Position numbers and translations under genes: made by a program. Of a stretch of DNA of 37,032 nt, positions 8,792-18,000 are shown one piece after another. The notes beneath the pieces are model-generated. The model was not told the origin of the DNA. It searched no databases and saw only the letters and a program-made list of their open reading frames with translations. The stretch's first letter is position 1, and the number at the start of each line of letters is the position of its first letter. Source of the stretch: Nodosilinea sp. WJT8-NPBG4 (GTDB lineage: Bacteria > Cyanobacteriota > Cyanobacteriia > Phormidesmidales > Phormidesmidaceae); NCBI GenBank assembly GCA_019359285.1, contig JAHHHQ010000005.1:1-37032 (forward strand), given 5' to 3'.

Positions 8792-10885
8792 CTATTTAGC
8801 GGCGGCAGCCTGGCGCTCCTTGGCTTCCTTGATCACTTCCTCGGCCACATTGCTGGGGCAGGGAGCGTAGTGAGAGAACTCCATGGAGAACTGGCCCCGA
8901 CCCGAGGTCATGGTGCGCAGGTCGCCGATGTAGCCAAACATTTCGCTCAGGGGCACATCGGCCTTGACCCGCACCCCAGTGGCCGCAGGGTCTTGGGACT
9001 TGATCATGCCGCGACGGCGGTTGAGGTCACCGATTACGTCGCCCATGTAGTCGTCGGGGGTGAACACGTCGACCTTCATGATCGGCTCCAGCAGCTGGGG
9101 GCCAGCCTTGGGTAGCGACTGACGGTAGGCGGCTTTAGCAGCAATTTCGAAGGCGATCGCCGACGAGTCAACCGCGTGGAAGCCGCCGTCGGTGAGGGTA
9201 ACCTTGAGGTCAACCACGGGGTAACCGGCCAGAGGGCCACGGTCAACGCTGGTGGCAAAGCCCTTTTGCACAGCGGGCCAAAATTCCCGAGGTACGTTAC
9301 CACCGGTCACCGCCGACTCAAACTGGAAGCCAGTGCTGGTTTCGCCCGGCTCGATCACGTAGTCGATCTTGGCGTACTGACCCGAACCACCCGACTGCTT
9401 CTTGTGGGTGTAGCTGTCGGCGAGACGCTTGGTGATTGCCTCGCGGTAGGCCACCTGGGGCTTGCCCACTTCCACTTCGACGCCGTGGGTGCGCTTGAGA
9501 ATGTCGACTTTGATGTCGAGGTGCAGTTCGCCCATGCCCTTGAGGATGACTTCGCCGCTCTCTTCGTCGGTTTCCACCTGGAAGGAGGGGTCTTCAGACA
9601 CCATCTTGCTAATAGCCATACCCATTTTCTCGTTGTCGCCCTTTTTCTTGGGATACACCGCAATGGAAATCACCGGGTCAGGGAAGACCATGGGTTCTAG
9701 GGTGGCGGGGTCTTTGGGGTCGCAGAGGGTGTGGCCAGTCTGCACGTTCTTCATGCCGATCAGCGCCACGATGTCACCGGCCTGGGCTGATTCCACTTCT
9801 TCGCGATCGTTAGCGTGCATTTCGACTAGGCGGCTGATGCGCTCGGTCTTGCCGGTGAAGGTGTCGAGAATGGTGTCGCCCTTCTTCAGATGGCCCGAGT
9901 AGATGCGGGTGAAGGTGAGCGCACCAAAGCGGTCGTCCATAATTTTGAACGCCAGCGCTCGCAGGGGTTTGTCGGCATCGGCGTGAGCCAGTTTGCCGGT
10001 GGGGTTGCCCTCCAGGTCAACTTCGGCCTGAGCAGGCACTTCGAGGGGGTTGGGCAAGTAGTCAACTACCGCATCTAGCACCAGCTGTACCCCTTTGTTC
10101 TTAAAGGAGGAGCCGCAGTAGGTGGGGAAGAAGGCCAGCTCGCGGGTGCCCTTGCGAATGCAGATCTTGATCTCTTCGATGGAGATCTCTTCGCCCTCAA
10201 GGTACTTGCTGAGGATGTCGTCGTCCTGCTCGACAGCTAGCTCGATCAGCGCCTCGCGGTATTCTTCGACCTGATCTTTCATGTCCTCGGGGACTTCTTG
10301 GATGGTGTAGTTCTCAGGCTTGCCCGACTCATCCCACACCCAGGCCTTGCGGGTGAGCAGATCAACTACGCCTACAAACTCGGTTTCGGTGCCGATGGGC
10401 AGCACCATCACCAGGGGCTTGGCCGCCAAAATTTTGTCGACTTGCTTAATCACCCGGAAGTAGTCAGCGCCGGTGCGATCGAGCTTGTTGACGTAGATGA
10501 CCCGAGCCACCTTAGAGTCGTTGGCGTAGCGCCAGTTGGTCTCAGACTGAGGTTCTACACCGCCAGAGCCGCAGAAAACACCGATGCCGCCGTCAAGCAC
10601 CTTGAGGGAGCGATACACCTCAATAGTGAAGTCAACGTGTCCCGGAGTATCGATGATGTTGAGCTGGTGCTCTTTCCAGAAGCAGGTGGTGGCCGCCGAC
10701 TGAATCGTGATCCCCCGTTCTTGCTCTTGCTCCATGAAGTCGGTGGTGGCAGCACCATCGTGGACCTCACCGATTTTGTGGATGCGGCCGGTGAGAGCGA
10801 GGATGCGCTCGGTGGTGGTGGTCTTGCCCGCGTCTACGTGGGCGAAGATGCCAATATTGCGATAACGGGTGATGTCTTTAGCCAT
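8792..10885 (-). CDS. fusA: Elongation factor G (cyanobacterial second copy)
   Basis: EF-G is the translational GTPase that drives tRNA-mRNA translocation on the ribosome. At 697 residues it is full length. The G domain carries the P-loop AHVDAGKT (residues 15-22), RGIT in switch I, DTPGH and the specificity motif NKLD. Domains II to V follow, with the domain IV hallmark GGNVPREF and the C-terminal [13 protein letters not shown]. The N-terminus [18 protein letters not shown] and the phrase [20 protein letters not shown] match the paralogue represented by Synechocystis sll1098 rather than the copy in the rpsL-rpsG-tufA operon; this comparison is from memory. Consistent with that, no ribosomal-protein or tuf gene is adjacent. 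An intrinsic terminator follows at 8711-8746. Confidence 0.95.
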   Translation of the reverse strand: MAKDITRYRNIGIFAHVDAGKTTTTERILALTGRIHKIGEVHDGAATTDFMEQEQERGITIQSAATTCFWKEHQLNIIDTPGHVDFTIEVYRSLKVLDGGIGVFCGSGGVEPQSETNWRYANDSKVARVIYVNKLDRTGADYFRVIKQVDKILAAKPLVMVLPIGTETEFVGVVDLLTRKAWVWDESGKPENYTIQEVPEDMKDQVEEYREALIELAVEQDDDILSKYLEGEEISIEEIKICIRKGTRELAFFPTYCGSSFKNKGVQLVLDAVVDYLPNPLEVPAQAEVDLEGNPTGKLAHADADKPLRALAFKIMDDRFGALTFTRIYSGHLKKGDTILDTFTGKTERISRLVEMHANDREEVESAQAGDIVALIGMKNVQTGHTLCDPKDPATLEPMVFPDPVISIAVYPKKKGDNEKMGMAISKMVSEDPSFQVETDEESGEVILKGMGELHLDIKVDILKRTHGVEVEVGKPQVAYREAITKRLADSYTHKKQSGGSGQYAKIDYVIEPGETSTGFQFESAVTGGNVPREFWPAVQKGFATSVDRGPLAGYPVVDLKVTLTDGGFHAVDSSAIAFEIAAKAAYRQSLPKAGPQLLEPIMKVDVFTPDDYMGDVIGDLNRRRGMIKSQDPAATGVRVKADVPLSEMFGYIGDLRTMTSGRGQFSMEFSHYAPCPSNVAEEVIKEAKERQAAAAK

Positions 10886-11418
10886 AACTGCTTCTCCGGA
10901 TTCTGGGCGATGGACCGCTGGTGACCATCTTCATGGGTTACTCAGACGGGGTCTGGGTTGTCGATTTAGTAGCCTTGACAACAGAAAACTCTATCACGAG
11001 ACCATGACGGGGAGTCTGAGCTGGGGCCGAGGCAACAACACCTAATATGAACTATTGTAAAACCCCCTGACACATCCGTGAAAGGGGGGAGATCGATTAC
11101 TGAGTTCTTTACCCAGGATAGCCGCCATTGGAGCCTGAATGAGTGGGGAAAACCCATCATTTGCCGACAGCAATTCCCCCAGGGATACTCATTACGGGTC
11201 GGTTCCCGTTTCTGGGATGCCGCAGGCTTTACGCTCCGCGAATCGCACCGGTTTAACCCCAAGCAGCGTCGAAGAGCTAGTACCGTTTGACTCGTTGCGG
11301 TCTTGCCCCCAATAGCTAGAAGTCAGAAGCAGAGTTAAGGCTGATTCTTTCTACAATGGTGGCCGGGCGTTTTAGATTATTAGGGTTTTAGATTATTAGG
11401 TTAAAGGAGAACTGGGCT
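10886..11418. other. Intergenic region between divergent EF-G and DM13-like genes
   Basis: This 533-base stretch has no gene I can support. A 98-residue minus frame (10966-11262) and a 70-residue plus frame (11078-11290) overlap each other, are Cys/Arg rich, and have no start signals. The EF-G promoter must lie at the left end and that of the DM13-like gene at the right end. A perfect 16-base tandem duplication sits just before the latter. Confidence 0.5.
11369..11400. repeat. Two tandem copies of a 16-bp unit upstream of the DM13-like gene
   Basis: GTTTTAGATTATTAGG occurs twice head to tail at 11369-11384 and 11385-11400. It ends 18 bases before the start codon of the downstream gene and directly precedes its Shine-Dalgarno sequence. 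It lies just downstream of a possible -10 box (TACAAT near 11352), so it would be in the 5' leader. It may be a duplicated regulator site or a simple slippage product. Confidence 0.8.
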
Positions 11419-11724
11419 ATGGGCAGCGTCATTGGGACAAGCAGCCACACCGCCAGTGGTTACGTAGGGGCTGCCATTGTGGGCAGCAGCATTACCCTAT
11501 CGCTAAAGGATTTCACCACCGCTGCTGAGGGTGAAGCGCTGGAGGCGTTCTTGACCATCAACGGCAATATGGCCAAGCGTCCCATTGCTTTGGGACCGCT
11601 GCCGCAGACCAGCGGAGCCTTCGACCTATCAGTTCCTGAGGGCACCGACATTAGTCTATTCAATACGCTAGTGATTCGCCCGGTAGGGTCTGAGGATGCT
11701 GTTGCCACCGCATCGGTGCCGTAA
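11419..11724 (+). CDS. DM13-like domain protein lacking a signal peptide
   Basis: This protein of 101 residues has the pattern of a DM13 domain: H-T-A-S-G-Y near the start, the strand ITLSLKDFTT, a short loop, then IALGPLPQTSGAFDLSVP and the closing DISLFNTLVI. DM13 domains are usually found on secreted or lipoprotein-type proteins and normally carry a conserved cysteine proposed to act in electron transfer. Here there is no cysteine at all and no signal peptide or lipobox, so the protein looks cytoplasmic and redox-inactive. The start is well supported by AAAGGAGAA ten bases upstream of the ATG. The domain match is by eye and therefore moderately certain; function is unknown. Confidence 0.65.
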   Translation: MGSVIGTSSHTASGYVGAAIVGSSITLSLKDFTTAAEGEALEAFLTINGNMAKRPIALGPLPQTSGAFDLSVPEGTDISLFNTLVIRPVGSEDAVATASVP

Positions 11725-11992
11725 GCCTGAACTCGGGCGGCATTGGCCTTTGGCTAGGCCTTGTCCACGCGCCAGGTGTTCTCTTTCAAGCAATGCTCTG
11801 GTTCACAGGTAAACTCTGGCGAGTATTGCAGAAACACTCTCGGGACAGATTGCGGGCGATTGAGAAGGCTAAACAATCGTATCAGGGGCGATCGCTCGCC
11901 TGTAGATCACCTGGAGAATTAGTACAGGGCGATGGTCGCTGGCGATCGCGCTCCATTTCCGCAGCGGATACTCTCTGGAGAGACTAGCTTTT

Positions 11993-12220
11993 ATGGATAA
12001 GTCAGACGAACAAGCCCGCGAACGGTTGGCCCAACAGCGTCAGCACGCGGACCACAACCACGATAATTTGCTCAGCCGCGCCGATGCCGAACTCCACGAA
12101 TCACCCGCTGCATCGGTGGAGGAAAAAGCTCGTCAGGCCATGGCCAAGCAACGCCACCACCAAGACCATACCGCAGACACCCTACTAGAGCGCAGCGAAG
12201 AAGAGGTGCACGAGCCCTAA
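11993..12220 (+). CDS. Small charged, His-rich protein made of two tandem repeats
   Basis: This encodes a 75-residue, highly hydrophilic, probably helical protein. It consists of two copies of a unit of about 33 residues: the first (about 6-38) runs QARERLAQQRQHADHNHD and ends ELHESP, the second (about 43-75) runs KARQAMAKQRHHQDH and ends EVHEP. In each unit a basic AQQR/AKQR patch is followed by His/Asp pairs and an acidic end. No cysteine, signal or membrane segment is present. I do not recognise a family. Metal binding through the His/Asp clusters is conceivable but inferred. The gene is followed 20 bases later by the membrane-protein pseudogene and may share its transcript. Confidence 0.55.
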   Translation: MDKSDEQARERLAQQRQHADHNHDNLLSRADAELHESPAASVEEKARQAMAKQRHHQDHTADTLLERSEEEVHEP

Positions 12221-12240
12221 TTAGGGATGGAGGCAAAGTG

Positions 12241-12493
12241 ATGCTCGAATCAAAGGAACAACCATCGTTTGGCGTCAAAATTATCGCCCTGTGGACAGTG
12301 TTTCTGCTGGGCACACTTTTTCACACTCAGCTAGCGCTCATGCCTTTATTCCATGGCTTGAGCGTGCTGGCACCCCACGGCCACGTGGCAATCGACATGT
12401 CTATTTTTGATCAGGTTATTGCTTAACCTAGTCGCCTATCAGTGGATTAAAGAATCCCACGGTCATAGCCATCGGTTGCAATCGGCCTATTAA
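12241..12493 (+). pseudogene. Remnant of a cyanobacterial membrane protein with an internal deletion and frame change
   Basis: The reading frame from ATG 12241 (GTG at 12238) encodes a hydrophobic N-terminus with GVKIIALWTVFLLG and LFHTQLALMPLFHGLSV, then stops at 12426. In the next frame, from 12416 to 12493, the sequence continues as LLLNLVAYQWIKESHG and ends with a stop. Both halves look like the two ends of a known-looking cyanobacterial multi-pass membrane protein of roughly 150 residues, whose middle membrane helices are missing here. The family recall is from memory. The simplest reading is one deletion with its junction near 12410-12418 that also shifted the frame. The truncated 61-residue product is unlikely to work. 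Confidence 0.55.
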
Positions 12494-12897
12494 TATTTCT
12501 ATGGAGCATTTAATATGCGATCGCCGAAAAGAAGTCTAGCGCCAGAGCGATTAGGGCAATGCCCAATTCGGCAACGTATTTGAGCTAAAAGTCCTCCCTG
12601 TGTGTGGGATGGCTGCCTGCTGTTGATGGGCCAAAACCGGTCAATCACACAACTTTTTCGCAAGCCTTCTACCCTGCGATAGACCCTTTTTGCCCAATCA
12701 AACCTCTAATATGCCAGAGGTTGTTCTGTAGTTGTAGCGTCAACCCACTACCTTCGAATTGGTGAGTGCGTCATTGTGTCGGCTAATAATTCTGGCTAGT
12801 TTTTGGCCGCCTGAAAATGCTTTGCCAAATTACTGACTTATAGCAGCTGCTATGAGTCAGCTCTAAGGCATTCAAACAAAAACTCATGGAGATTATT
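12494..12897. other. Intergenic region before the DUF2267 gene
   Basis: About 400 bases with no supportable gene on either strand; stop codons are frequent in all frames. It contains one shortened HIP1-like site (gcgatcgcc near 12519). The promoter of the DUF2267 gene is presumably in the AT-rich right half. Confidence 0.5.
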
Positions 12898-13317
12898 ATG
12901 GAAACATATCAGGACTTTCTAGAGAAAGTTAGAACAAAAGGTAACTTGAAGGATCTAAAGGAAGCCCGCAATGCTACGGAAGTAGTGTATCGGACCATGC
13001 GAGATGTGATGAGCAATGAAGCGATCGATCGCGTTGCTGATGAACTAGACGACAATGCTCCTGACAAAGTAGAAGATCTCTGGGAAGATACCAATCCCCT
13101 GGTGAGCTTTCTCAGCCATATCCGCCCCAATTTACATATTAGCGCCGACAACTTTTTGGTGCGCCTACGGCAGGAAGGCAATCTGCCAGGAGCCGATGCG
13201 GAAACAATTATCACCGCCGTTTTTTCTGCCACTAAGGACGAGCTGTCCCAAGAGCGGGTTCAGGAAGTAGCTGGATTTCTACCCGACAAAATTTCTGAAA
13301 TGTGGCAAGCAGCCTAA
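12898..13317 (+). CDS. DUF2267 domain protein
   Basis: The protein is 139 residues, soluble and acidic, and consists of one DUF2267 unit with the typical two-lobe helical pattern: METYQDFLEKVR at the start, an A-T-E-V-V-Y-R-TMRDV helix, then a second FLVRLRQEG half ending in FLPDKISEMW. DUF2267 proteins are widespread small proteins of unknown biochemical role, often near stress genes. I chose the ATG at 12898 because GGAG lies seven bases before it; the ATG at 12886 would add four residues but has no such site. A strong stem-loop follows at 13401-13424. Neighbours are other small, possibly stress-related genes, which fits but does not define a role. Confidence 0.85.
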   Translation: METYQDFLEKVRTKGNLKDLKEARNATEVVYRTMRDVMSNEAIDRVADELDDNAPDKVEDLWEDTNPLVSFLSHIRPNLHISADNFLVRLRQEGNLPGADAETIITAVFSATKDELSQERVQEVAGFLPDKISEMWQAA

Positions 13318-13400
13318 TTTCTGCGATCGCGGTTTCCTTTTCCTTTGTGCTTAGTCATCTCTGGGGTTAGACAACTCTTTAGAGGTGGCGTTAATTGACC

Positions 13401-13424
13401 CTGTGACAGACGGCTCTGTCACAG
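13401..13424. terminator. Perfect stem-loop between the DUF2267 and DUF4142 genes
   Basis: CTGTGACAGA and its exact reverse complement form a ten-pair stem around the loop CGGC. It lies 84 bases after the DUF2267 stop codon. Only a short T-run (GTGTTT) follows, so termination is probable rather than certain; an operator for the downstream DUF4142 gene is an alternative. Confidence 0.5.
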
Positions 13425-13498
13425 CGTGTTTCTACGCTAAAGAAATGGTTAGTACCTAACCACAGAGCAGACTAAGCAGGAACAGGAGACCTAAGACC

Positions 13499-14134
13499 AT
13501 GACTCAACTAAATTACAACTTGACCCAGCGTTTGATGGGCGCTATTGGTGTTGCTGCGATCGCATCCCTGGTGGCGTTGCCAAGTTTTTCACAAACCACG
13601 CGCCCTGGCCAAAGCGGTGCCTCTACCCCGGCTGCGCAGACAGGCCAAGTTGAGCGAACGGCGGCTATCGCTGCGCTGGATCAGGAATTTTTTAGGCTCG
13701 CCTACCAGGGCAACAACGCTGAGATTGACACCTCTCGCCTAGCGTTAGAGAAGTCCCAAGACCAGGCGATTCGTCAGTATGCTGAGCGCATGATTGATGA
13801 GCACACTCGTGCAAATGAAGCTCTCACCCAGTATGCCTCTGAGCAAGGTCTTGAGCTGCCCAGCGAGCGCGTTGACCCACTCAACCAGGCGATCGCAGCA
13901 CAGTTAACCCAGCTCTCTGGTTCTGAGTTTGATCAGGCCTATGTGGGTGTGCAGGCGAATGCCCATCTACGGGCGATCTCACTGTACCGCACTGAGGTAG
14001 CCCAGGGTGAGTCGCAAGACTTGACCGCTTATGCCTCGCAGCTGCTGCCCAGCATCGAAGAGCACTACGAAATGGCCAATGCCATGCTGCCCGAATATAC
14101 CACCGGCAATTCTCAGTCACCGGCAGATATGTAG
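13499..14134 (+). CDS. Secreted DUF4142 (ferritin-like helical) protein
   Basis: This encodes 211 residues. Residues 1-32 form a signal peptide: a short polar start, the hydrophobic core LMGAIGVAAIASLVALP, and a likely cleavage near SFSQ. A low-complexity linker is followed by one DUF4142 domain (about 55-200), a four-helix bundle with the typical D-Q-E-F-F/Y start, the central YAERMIDEHTRANEAL helix and the closing IEEHYEMA. The family is exported and of unknown enzymatic role; some members have been linked to stress. The start is supported by CAGGAGACC upstream of ATG 13499. A stem-loop at 14154-14187 follows the stop codon. Confidence 0.87.
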   Translation: MTQLNYNLTQRLMGAIGVAAIASLVALPSFSQTTRPGQSGASTPAAQTGQVERTAAIAALDQEFFRLAYQGNNAEIDTSRLALEKSQDQAIRQYAERMIDEHTRANEALTQYASEQGLELPSERVDPLNQAIAAQLTQLSGSEFDQAYVGVQANAHLRAISLYRTEVAQGESQDLTAYASQLLPSIEEHYEMANAMLPEYTTGNSQSPADM

Positions 14135-14153
14135 CTCGCTCAAGAGTAGGGGT

Positions 14154-14187
14154 TGCCTCAGGGACCAGTAGCTCACTCCCTGAGGCA
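14154..14187. terminator. Stem-loop between the DUF4142 gene and the convergent membrane-protein gene
   Basis: TGCCTCAGGGA pairs perfectly with TCCCTGAGGCA over eleven bases around a twelve-base loop. It lies between two convergent stop codons (14134 and 14224). There is no clear T-run on either side, so it is terminator-like by position and stem strength only. Confidence 0.55.
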
Positions 14188-14223
14188 GCCTTGAAAAGAA
14201 CTTAGCTTAAATCCGCCATCACT

Positions 14224-14697
14224 TTAGAATGTGGGGTCGTGGCCAAAGTCAAGGCAATCGCCCTCCCGCCAGGTGCGACCGCTTTCTTCACAGCTCGTGC
14301 GATCTGCTTTAAAGGGAATGCCTGCTGGGGACGCCTTGGGGTTAAAGACTGCGGGCAAATCGGCGTTGCCAACCTGCAACATTGCCAGCAGCGCGAAAAT
14401 GCCTAGGCCCATGGTGCCTACCATCACCAGCAAATTCATCGGTGTCCAAAGGGGGTGTTGAGCGGCCTCGTGACGGCGGCGACCGACCGATCGCCCCTCG
14501 GTGCCAGCCAGCAGCACCAGGTAAAGCCGCGTTATGCCCAGCGGTAGCGATAGACGAATATTGACCGGATGGTGGCGCGGCGTTAACGCCGCTTGCAGCG
14601 CCTGAATTTGAGCAGAGCTAAAGGTCGCGGCCATTTCGGGAGCCATGCGAGCCAACACATTGTCGCTGCTAACGGGGGCAGAGTTGCTGAGTTTCAT
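14224..14697 (-). CDS. Conserved cyanobacterial single-pass membrane protein, function unknown
   Basis: This protein of about 157 residues has a polar N-terminal half containing FSSAQIQALQAALTPR and a basic block (IRLSLPLGITRLYLVLLAG, then RRRH). One clear membrane helix follows near residues 88-112 (MNLLVMVGTMGLGIFALLAM). The tail after it has two cysteines (SCEESG and DCLDF) that could form a disulfide if the tail is on the oxidising side. The overall layout matches a family seen in many cyanobacteria, recalled but unnamed. ATG 14697 is preceded by AAGGA; GTG 14700 is an alternative. It is convergent with the DUF4142 gene. Confidence 0.75.
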   Translation of the reverse strand: MKLSNSAPVSSDNVLARMAPEMAATFSSAQIQALQAALTPRHHPVNIRLSLPLGITRLYLVLLAGTEGRSVGRRRHEAAQHPLWTPMNLLVMVGTMGLGIFALLAMLQVGNADLPAVFNPKASPAGIPFKADRTSCEESGRTWREGDCLDFGHDPTF

Positions 14698-14800
14698 CAC
14701 CAGTCCTTAGGAAAAAACACTCCAGACGCACCTGGGCATCCAACAGCTGACTCAACCGCAGCGATCGCAGTTCGATGGCTCCATCAGCAAATCCCTAAAT

Positions 14801-14959
14801 TTAAGATTCCCACCGGCTGAGATTAGGCGCGATCGCCCCACCTACCCACATTTTCACAATCTCAGAGCAGTCAGGAATATCTTGGCGATGGGGCCGTGTA
14901 CCAGCCTCAAGCTTTAGGCACTGGGCGAATTCAGCTTCGGACTGACCGTAGATAACTGC
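14801..14959 (-). pseudogene. Probable C-terminal remnant of a lost gene
   Basis: The minus frame encodes 52 residues with ordinary protein-like composition (AVIYGQSEAEFAQ at the start, QDIPDCSEIVKMW and GGAIAPNLSRW later) and ends at a stop at 14801. It has no start codon: an in-frame TAG at 14960-14962 lies directly upstream. A second minus frame further upstream starts at an ATG and reads MYRVLQFWRYQGRQRY before stopping, which might be the other part of a frameshifted gene. I do not recognise a family. The rest of 14701-15112 shows nothing else except a 7-base inverted repeat ACTGACC/GGTCAGT at 14941-14969. Confidence 0.35.
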
Positions 14960-15112
14960 CTAGGTCAGTATCTTTGCCGACCCTGATACCGCCAAAATTG
15001 TAAAACCCGATACATCTAACTGGGTACTCTGAAGGATATGTCGCTTCTCTCAAGTGGGGTGTGGTTGCGAGACCAGCCTCGCCCTGCGTCTTTGTCCTGA
15101 AGGCCATGGCCT

Positions 15113-16558
15113 ATGCAACCTGCACTCCTACCCACCAACGAAGCCTGTCGTTTGCAGGCGCTATACGACTATCACATTCTCGACACGCCCCCCGCCGAGG
15201 GGTTTGACAACCTGACCCGACTGGCGGCCATGGTGTGCGATGTGCCCATTGCCCTGGTCAGCCTGATCGACCAGCAGCGGCAGTGGTTTAAAGCGCGCGT
15301 GGGCCTCGTTGCGCCCGAAACTACCCGCGACGTGGCCTTTTGCGCCCACGCCATTTTGCGGCCAGGGTTGATGGAGGTACCCAACGCCCTGGAAGACAAG
15401 CGTTTCTTTGATAACCCTCTAGTCACAGGGGAGTTTAATCTGCGATTCTACGCCGGTATGCCTCTGGTTACCGCCGCTGGCTATGCCCTCGGCACCCTTT
15501 GCGTGGTTGACCATGCCCCTCGCACCCTGACCCCTCTGCAGCGGCGGGCCCTAGAAATGCTGGCCGCCCAGGTGGTGGCCCAGCTCGATCTGCACCGTCA
15601 GATCGAACAGATTCGGCAGGCTGACTTAGAGCGTCAGCGGCTACAGGAAACCCTGCACCTGCAAGAGCGGGCGATCGCCGCTAGCAGCAACGGCATTGTG
15701 ATTACCGATGCCCGCCAGCCCGACAATCCAGTGATCTACGTCAACCCTGCCTTTGAGCGCATCACTAGCTATTCCGCTGCCGAGGCTTTAGGGCGCAACT
15801 GCCGCTTTTTGCAGGGGGGAGAAAACGACCAGCCCGGCCTGAAAACTCTGCGCGAGGCCTTGGCTAATGGTCAAGGCTGCGCCGTAGAGACAATCAACCG
15901 CCGCAAAGACGGTCAGCAATACTGGAACCAGCTCAGCATTTCACCGATCTATGACCCTCAAGGCCAGCTGACTCACTTCGTTGGCATTCAGACCGACGTT
16001 AGCGATCGCAAAAATGCTGAAGCCCAGCTGCACCAGAATCTGCAAGACCTCGACCAGGCTCGCTGCGCGGCCGAGACCGTCAATCAGGCCAAAAGCGAGT
16101 TTCTAGCCATGATGAGCCACGAAATTCGGACTCCCATGAACGCTGTGATCGGCATGACCGGCCTGCTGCTTGATACCCCCCTCACTGACCAGCAGCGCGA
16201 CTTTGTCGAAACCACGCGCAACGCAAGCGATGCGCTGCTGACCATCATCAACGACATTCTCGACTTTTCAAAAATTGAGTCAGGCAAGCTCGATCTAGAA
16301 ACCCAGCCCTTTAACCTGCGCACCTGTCTGGAAGAAGCCCTGGATTTGCTGGCCGCTAAGGCTTCTGAGAAAGGCCTAGAGCTAGCCTACCTGCTGCCTC
16401 CTCAGGTACCCCAGCACCTAATAGGCGATGTCAGCCGCCTGCGTCAGGTGCTCGTTAACCTAATTACCAACGCCATCAAGTTCACTCCCCACGGGGAAGT
16501 GATTGTCTCGGTTCAGCTCAGCCGCCGACCGCCAGAGAGCAAATCACCCTTCAGGTAG
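15113..16558 (+). CDS. GAF-LOV hybrid sensor histidine kinase, N-terminal part (frameshifted gene)
   Basis: Residues about 20-170 form a GAF domain ([16 protein letters not shown] at its start). Residues about 190-300 form a PAS domain with the LOV signature: GRNCRFLQG, where Cys230 is the residue that forms the flavin adduct in blue light, followed by NRRKDG, YWNQL and FVGIQ, which carry the flavin-contacting Asn and Gln positions. A dimerisation/phosphoacceptor domain follows with [14 protein letters not shown] (His336), then the start of the ATPase domain with the N-box [15 protein letters not shown]. The frame then runs out at a TAG at 16556, while the correct protein continues in another frame from about 16537. 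The break is therefore an indel in or near the AGAGAG run at 16534-16539. If translated only to this stop, the protein would lack the G-boxes and could not bind ATP properly. Confidence 0.85.
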   Translation: MQPALLPTNEACRLQALYDYHILDTPPAEGFDNLTRLAAMVCDVPIALVSLIDQQRQWFKARVGLVAPETTRDVAFCAHAILRPGLMEVPNALEDKRFFDNPLVTGEFNLRFYAGMPLVTAAGYALGTLCVVDHAPRTLTPLQRRALEMLAAQVVAQLDLHRQIEQIRQADLERQRLQETLHLQERAIAASSNGIVITDARQPDNPVIYVNPAFERITSYSAAEALGRNCRFLQGGENDQPGLKTLREALANGQGCAVETINRRKDGQQYWNQLSISPIYDPQGQLTHFVGIQTDVSDRKNAEAQLHQNLQDLDQARCAAETVNQAKSEFLAMMSHEIRTPMNAVIGMTGLLLDTPLTDQQRDFVETTRNASDALLTIINDILDFSKIESGKLDLETQPFNLRTCLEEALDLLAAKASEKGLELAYLLPPQVPQHLIGDVSRLRQVLVNLITNAIKFTPHGEVIVSVQLSRRPPESKSPFR

Positions 16559-18000
16559 CGGTCAAAGATACCGGCATTGGCATTCCGACCGCCCGTATGC
16601 ACCGGCTGTTTCAGCCTTTTAGCCAAGGGGATGCCTCTACTACCCGGCAGTTTGGCGGCACCGGCCTAGGCCTAGCCATCAGCAAGCGCCTGTGCGAACT
16701 GATGGGGGGCACGCTCTGGGTGGAGAGCTCTGAGGGGCAGGGGTCGACCTTTTACTTCACCCTACAGGCTACCCTTGACCCGCAACCGCCGCGGCTCGCC
16801 GGATCACTGCCTGCCCAAAGCCTCCAGGGCCGGCGTCTGCTGGTGATAGACGACAATGCCACCAACCGCAAAATTCTTCAGCTCCAGCTGCAGGGGTGGG
16901 GAATGGCCGTGGTGACCGTAGACTCGGGCTTGGCCGCCTTAGAAGCCTTAGAGACCGATCGCTTTGACCTGGCCATTTTAGATATGCAAATGCCGGGGAT
17001 GGACGGTCTAGCCCTGGCTGAAGCCCTGCACCAGCGGTCTATGGAGCGATCGCTGCCCCTGGTGATGTTGACCTCCCTGGGCTGGCACCACAGCCTCGCC
17101 CATCAGGGCCTGTTCGCCGCCTACCTGACTAAACCCGTCAAGCAGAACCAGCTGATGGAAGTGCTGACCGCTGCCCTGGCCGAGCAGCCCGAGGCCGTAC
17201 GGGTGTCGCCCCGTCCCCAACCGGCTCTGATGGATGCCGACCTGGGGCGGCGGTGTCCCCAGCGGATTTTGCTAGCCGAAGACAACGTGGTGAATCAAAA
17301 GGTAGCCCTGCAAATCTTGCGACGCCTGGGCTACCGGGCCGATGTGGCCGCCAACGGCTATGAGGTACTGGCCGCCCTCGACCAGCAGCCCTACGACCTG
17401 GTGCTGATGGATGTGCAAATGCCTGAAATGGATGGCCTCGCCGCTGCCCGACAGATCGTGCGGCGCTGGCCCACTCGCCGCCCTCGCCTGGTAGCCGTCA
17501 CCGCCAATGCCATGCAGGGCGATCGCGACCAATGTCTCCAGACCGGCATGGATGACTACATCAGCAAACCCATTCGCCTAGAGGAGCTAGTTCGGGTGTT
17601 AGAGACCGGTGCCCCTGCCGCGATCGCGGTCGATTTGGCGGCGCTGTGCACCTTTGCCACCACCGTAGGCGGCGACGATCCCAGCTTTATGGCCGACCTG
17701 ATCGTCAGCTATCTTGAGAGTGCCGACCAGCTCGTGGCCAACATACTCACCGCCCTGGGTCAGCACGACTGGCCCACCCTGCAACGGGCTGCCCACACCC
17801 TCAAGTCAAGCAGCGCCTCCGTAAGTGCCGATCAGCTCTCGGTCCTCTGCCGAGATCTAGAAGCGGCCCTACGCCAAACCCCCAGTCCGGTCGTTGCCGG
17901 CCAGGTGGAAGCCATTCGCCACGCTCTAACTGAGGTCAAAACGGCCCTACAGTCTGCCTTGGTTTGCCAGGAGGTAACCAACCATGCCAGTCAATTCTGA
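16537..18000 (+). CDS. Hybrid sensor histidine kinase, C-terminal part: ATPase end, two receivers and HPt
   Basis: This frame continues the kinase of 15113-16558. It begins [17 protein letters not shown] (G1 box) and goes on with FQPFSQGD and GGTGLGLAI (F and G2 boxes). Two receiver domains follow: LVIDDNATN with acceptor Asp in [12 protein letters not shown], and [12 protein letters not shown] with [13 protein letters not shown]. An HPt domain ends the protein with AAHTLKSSS as the phosphotransfer His. The layout is that of a multistep phosphorelay kinase of BarA/ArcB type. An internal ATG at 16597 could start a separate product, but it would lack G1 and most of the ATPase. The last 17 bases overlap the next gene, whose Shine-Dalgarno sequence AGGAGG lies inside this coding region, so both are translated from one mRNA. 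Confidence 0.85.
   Translation, partial: EQITLQVAVKDTGIGIPTARMHRLFQPFSQGDASTTRQFGGTGLGLAISKRLCELMGGTLWVESSEGQGSTFYFTLQATLDPQPPRLAGSLPAQSLQGRRLLVIDDNATNRKILQLQLQGWGMAVVTVDSGLAALEALETDRFDLAILDMQMPGMDGLALAEALHQRSMERSLPLVMLTSLGWHHSLAHQGLFAAYLTKPVKQNQLMEVLTAALAEQPEAVRVSPRPQPALMDADLGRRCPQRILLAEDNVVNQKVALQILRRLGYRADVAANGYEVLAALDQQPYDLVLMDVQMPEMDGLAAARQIVRRWPTRRPRLVAVTANAMQGDRDQCLQTGMDDYISKPIRLEELVRVLETGAPAAIAVDLAALCTFATTVGGDDPSFMADLIVSYLESADQLVANILTALGQHDWPTLQRAAHTLKSSSASVSADQLSVLCRDLEAALRQTPSPVVAGQVEAIRHALTEVKTALQSALVCQEVTNHASQF

Noticed and set aside
8774..10924. Several plus-strand frames across EF-G of up to 208 codons
   Set aside because: Shadows of the high-GC EF-G gene in the antisense frame; EF-G itself is unambiguous.
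10966..11290. Two opposite small frames upstream of the DM13-like gene
   Set aside because: Overlap each other, odd Cys/Arg-rich composition, no start signals and no family resemblance.
11793..11987. 64-codon plus frame before the His-rich protein gene
   Set aside because: Very basic and low in structure, includes HIP1-derived RSR/RSL text, and has no ribosome-binding site.
14941..14969. ACTGACC/GGTCAGT inverted repeat as an operator of the LOV-kinase operon
   Set aside because: Seven-base arms with a 15-base centre, 144 bases from the start codon, and overlapping the gene remnant; chance is a sufficient explanation.
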